Positions 32,905 through 33,197 of a DNA stretch of 33,197 nt are shown in pieces. Under the pieces are notes generated by a model that was given only the letters and a program-made list of their open reading frames with translations, was not told the DNA's origin and did no database searches. Positions within the stretch are counted from its first letter, which is position 1. Every line of letters begins with the position of its first letter. The stretch comes from an uncultured Bacteroides sp. GTDB taxonomy: Bacteria; Bacteroidota; Bacteroidia; Bacteroidales; Bacteroidaceae. Made by a program: the position numbers and the translations under genes. The stretch spans positions 1-33,197 of the forward strand of contig CAMTPA010000033.1 of assembly GCA_947074275.1 (NCBI GenBank). Reading direction: 5' to 3'.

Positions 32905-32940
32905 AAAAGCGGCTTACCAGTAATGGCAAGCCGCTTTCTT
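32905..32940. terminator. Bidirectional terminator between the exported protein gene and pckA
   Basis: AAAGCGGCTT (32906-32915) pairs with AAGCCGCTTT (32928-32937). It lies 8 bases after the plus-strand stop and 34 after the pckA stop on the minus strand. Confidence 0.85.
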
Positions 32941-32973
32941 TTGAATTATATCTATCTATGCTATGGGTATCAA

Positions 32974-33197
32974 TTACAATTGAGGACCAGAAGCGATCAA
33001 TGCTTTAGCAGCATCATTATCGCAGTATTGCTCAAAGTTTTTGATGTACATACCAGCAAGTTTAGTTGCTTTTTCTTCCCATTCAGAAACGTTAGCATAA
33101 GTATCACGTGGGTCAAGGATACCTTCAGACACGTTGTTCAACGCTTTAGGAGCAGTCAAGTTCATGATAGGAATGTGTACTTGTTCAGCAGATTCGA
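32974..33197 (-). CDS. pckA: Phosphoenolpyruvate carboxykinase (ATP), C-terminal part (runs off right edge)
   Basis: The last 74 residues are visible. ILDPRDTYANVSEWEEKATKLAGMYIKNFEQY followed by a short tail ending KALIASGPQL matches the C-terminus of ATP-dependent PEP carboxykinases as I know them in Bacteroidetes (LDPR-TY, a spacer, then EKA-KLAGM-IKNF). The enzyme interconverts oxaloacetate and PEP, and in Bacteroidetes often runs in the carboxylating direction for succinate production, generating ATP. The frame stays open upstream of the methionine at 33165 to the edge (residues ESAEQVHIPI), so that methionine is internal. The nucleotide-binding and metal-binding parts are outside the window. 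Confidence 0.9.
   Translation of the reverse strand, partial: ESAEQVHIPIMNLTAPKALNNVSEGILDPRDTYANVSEWEEKATKLAGMYIKNFEQYCDNDAAKALIASGPQL

Overview
The window is chromosomal DNA from a member of the Bacteroidetes, most likely order Bacteroidales; the genus cannot be fixed from sequence alone. The support is: about a dozen well-placed promoter -7 boxes of the Bacteroidetes type TAnnTTTG (TATCTTTG, TACCTTTG and similar), no Shine-Dalgarno sequences before starts, many lipoprotein signal peptides with SC/AC lipoboxes, a glutaminyl cyclase of the Porphyromonas type, TPR-fronted sensor kinases, and an ATP-type PEP carboxykinase ending typical of the group. There is no rRNA, tRNA, CRISPR array, insertion sequence or phage gene in view.

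Layout. (1) 1-2800: the start of a fimbrillin-like lipoprotein gene leaving on the left, a 630-base gap with 22-base-period repeats, an orphan hairpin and operator-like inverted repeats, then a plus-strand cassette of a tiny lipoprotein, a CPBP (CAAX-type) membrane protease, a DUF2975 membrane protein and a YozG-type HTH regulator. (2) 2800-6000, minus: glutaminyl cyclase plus sufE, and rbfA overlapping a LolC/E-type permease. (3) 6190-9231, plus: an intact hybrid-like histidine kinase overlapping a TPR sensor 'kinase' that has lost its phospho-accepting histidine and its ATP-binding motifs. (4) 9234-11796, minus: aroQ-pyk-O-methyltransferase operon, divergent from xerD. (5) 12968-14665: a large, codon-biased TPR lipoprotein, probably highly expressed. 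(6) 14796-21220, minus: DUF2264 glycan-type enzyme, YfhO membrane protein, ahcY. (7) 21410-22714: soluble PAS histidine kinase. (8) 22786-25040, minus: acyl-CoA synthetase with an HTH-cupin regulator. (9) 25172-26538, minus: a lipoprotein and rpsO; then bipA on plus. (10) 28593-32082, minus: two paralogous fimbrillin-like lipoproteins and a DAACS dicarboxylate/amino-acid symporter. (11) a small exported protein and the 3' end of pckA at the right edge.

Most of the window is housekeeping: translation (rpsO, rbfA, bipA), central carbon (pyk, pckA), shikimate (aroQ), methyl cycle (ahcY), Fe-S (sufE), chromosome resolution (xerD). The accessory or unusual parts are the small-peptide/CPBP/DUF2975/HTH cassette, the kinase/pseudokinase pair, the paralogous surface lipoproteins and a family of degenerate 22-base-period tandem repeats found at three intergenic sites. 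No response regulator accompanies any of the three kinase-like genes. The repeats and the pseudokinase pair are the most promising undescribed items.
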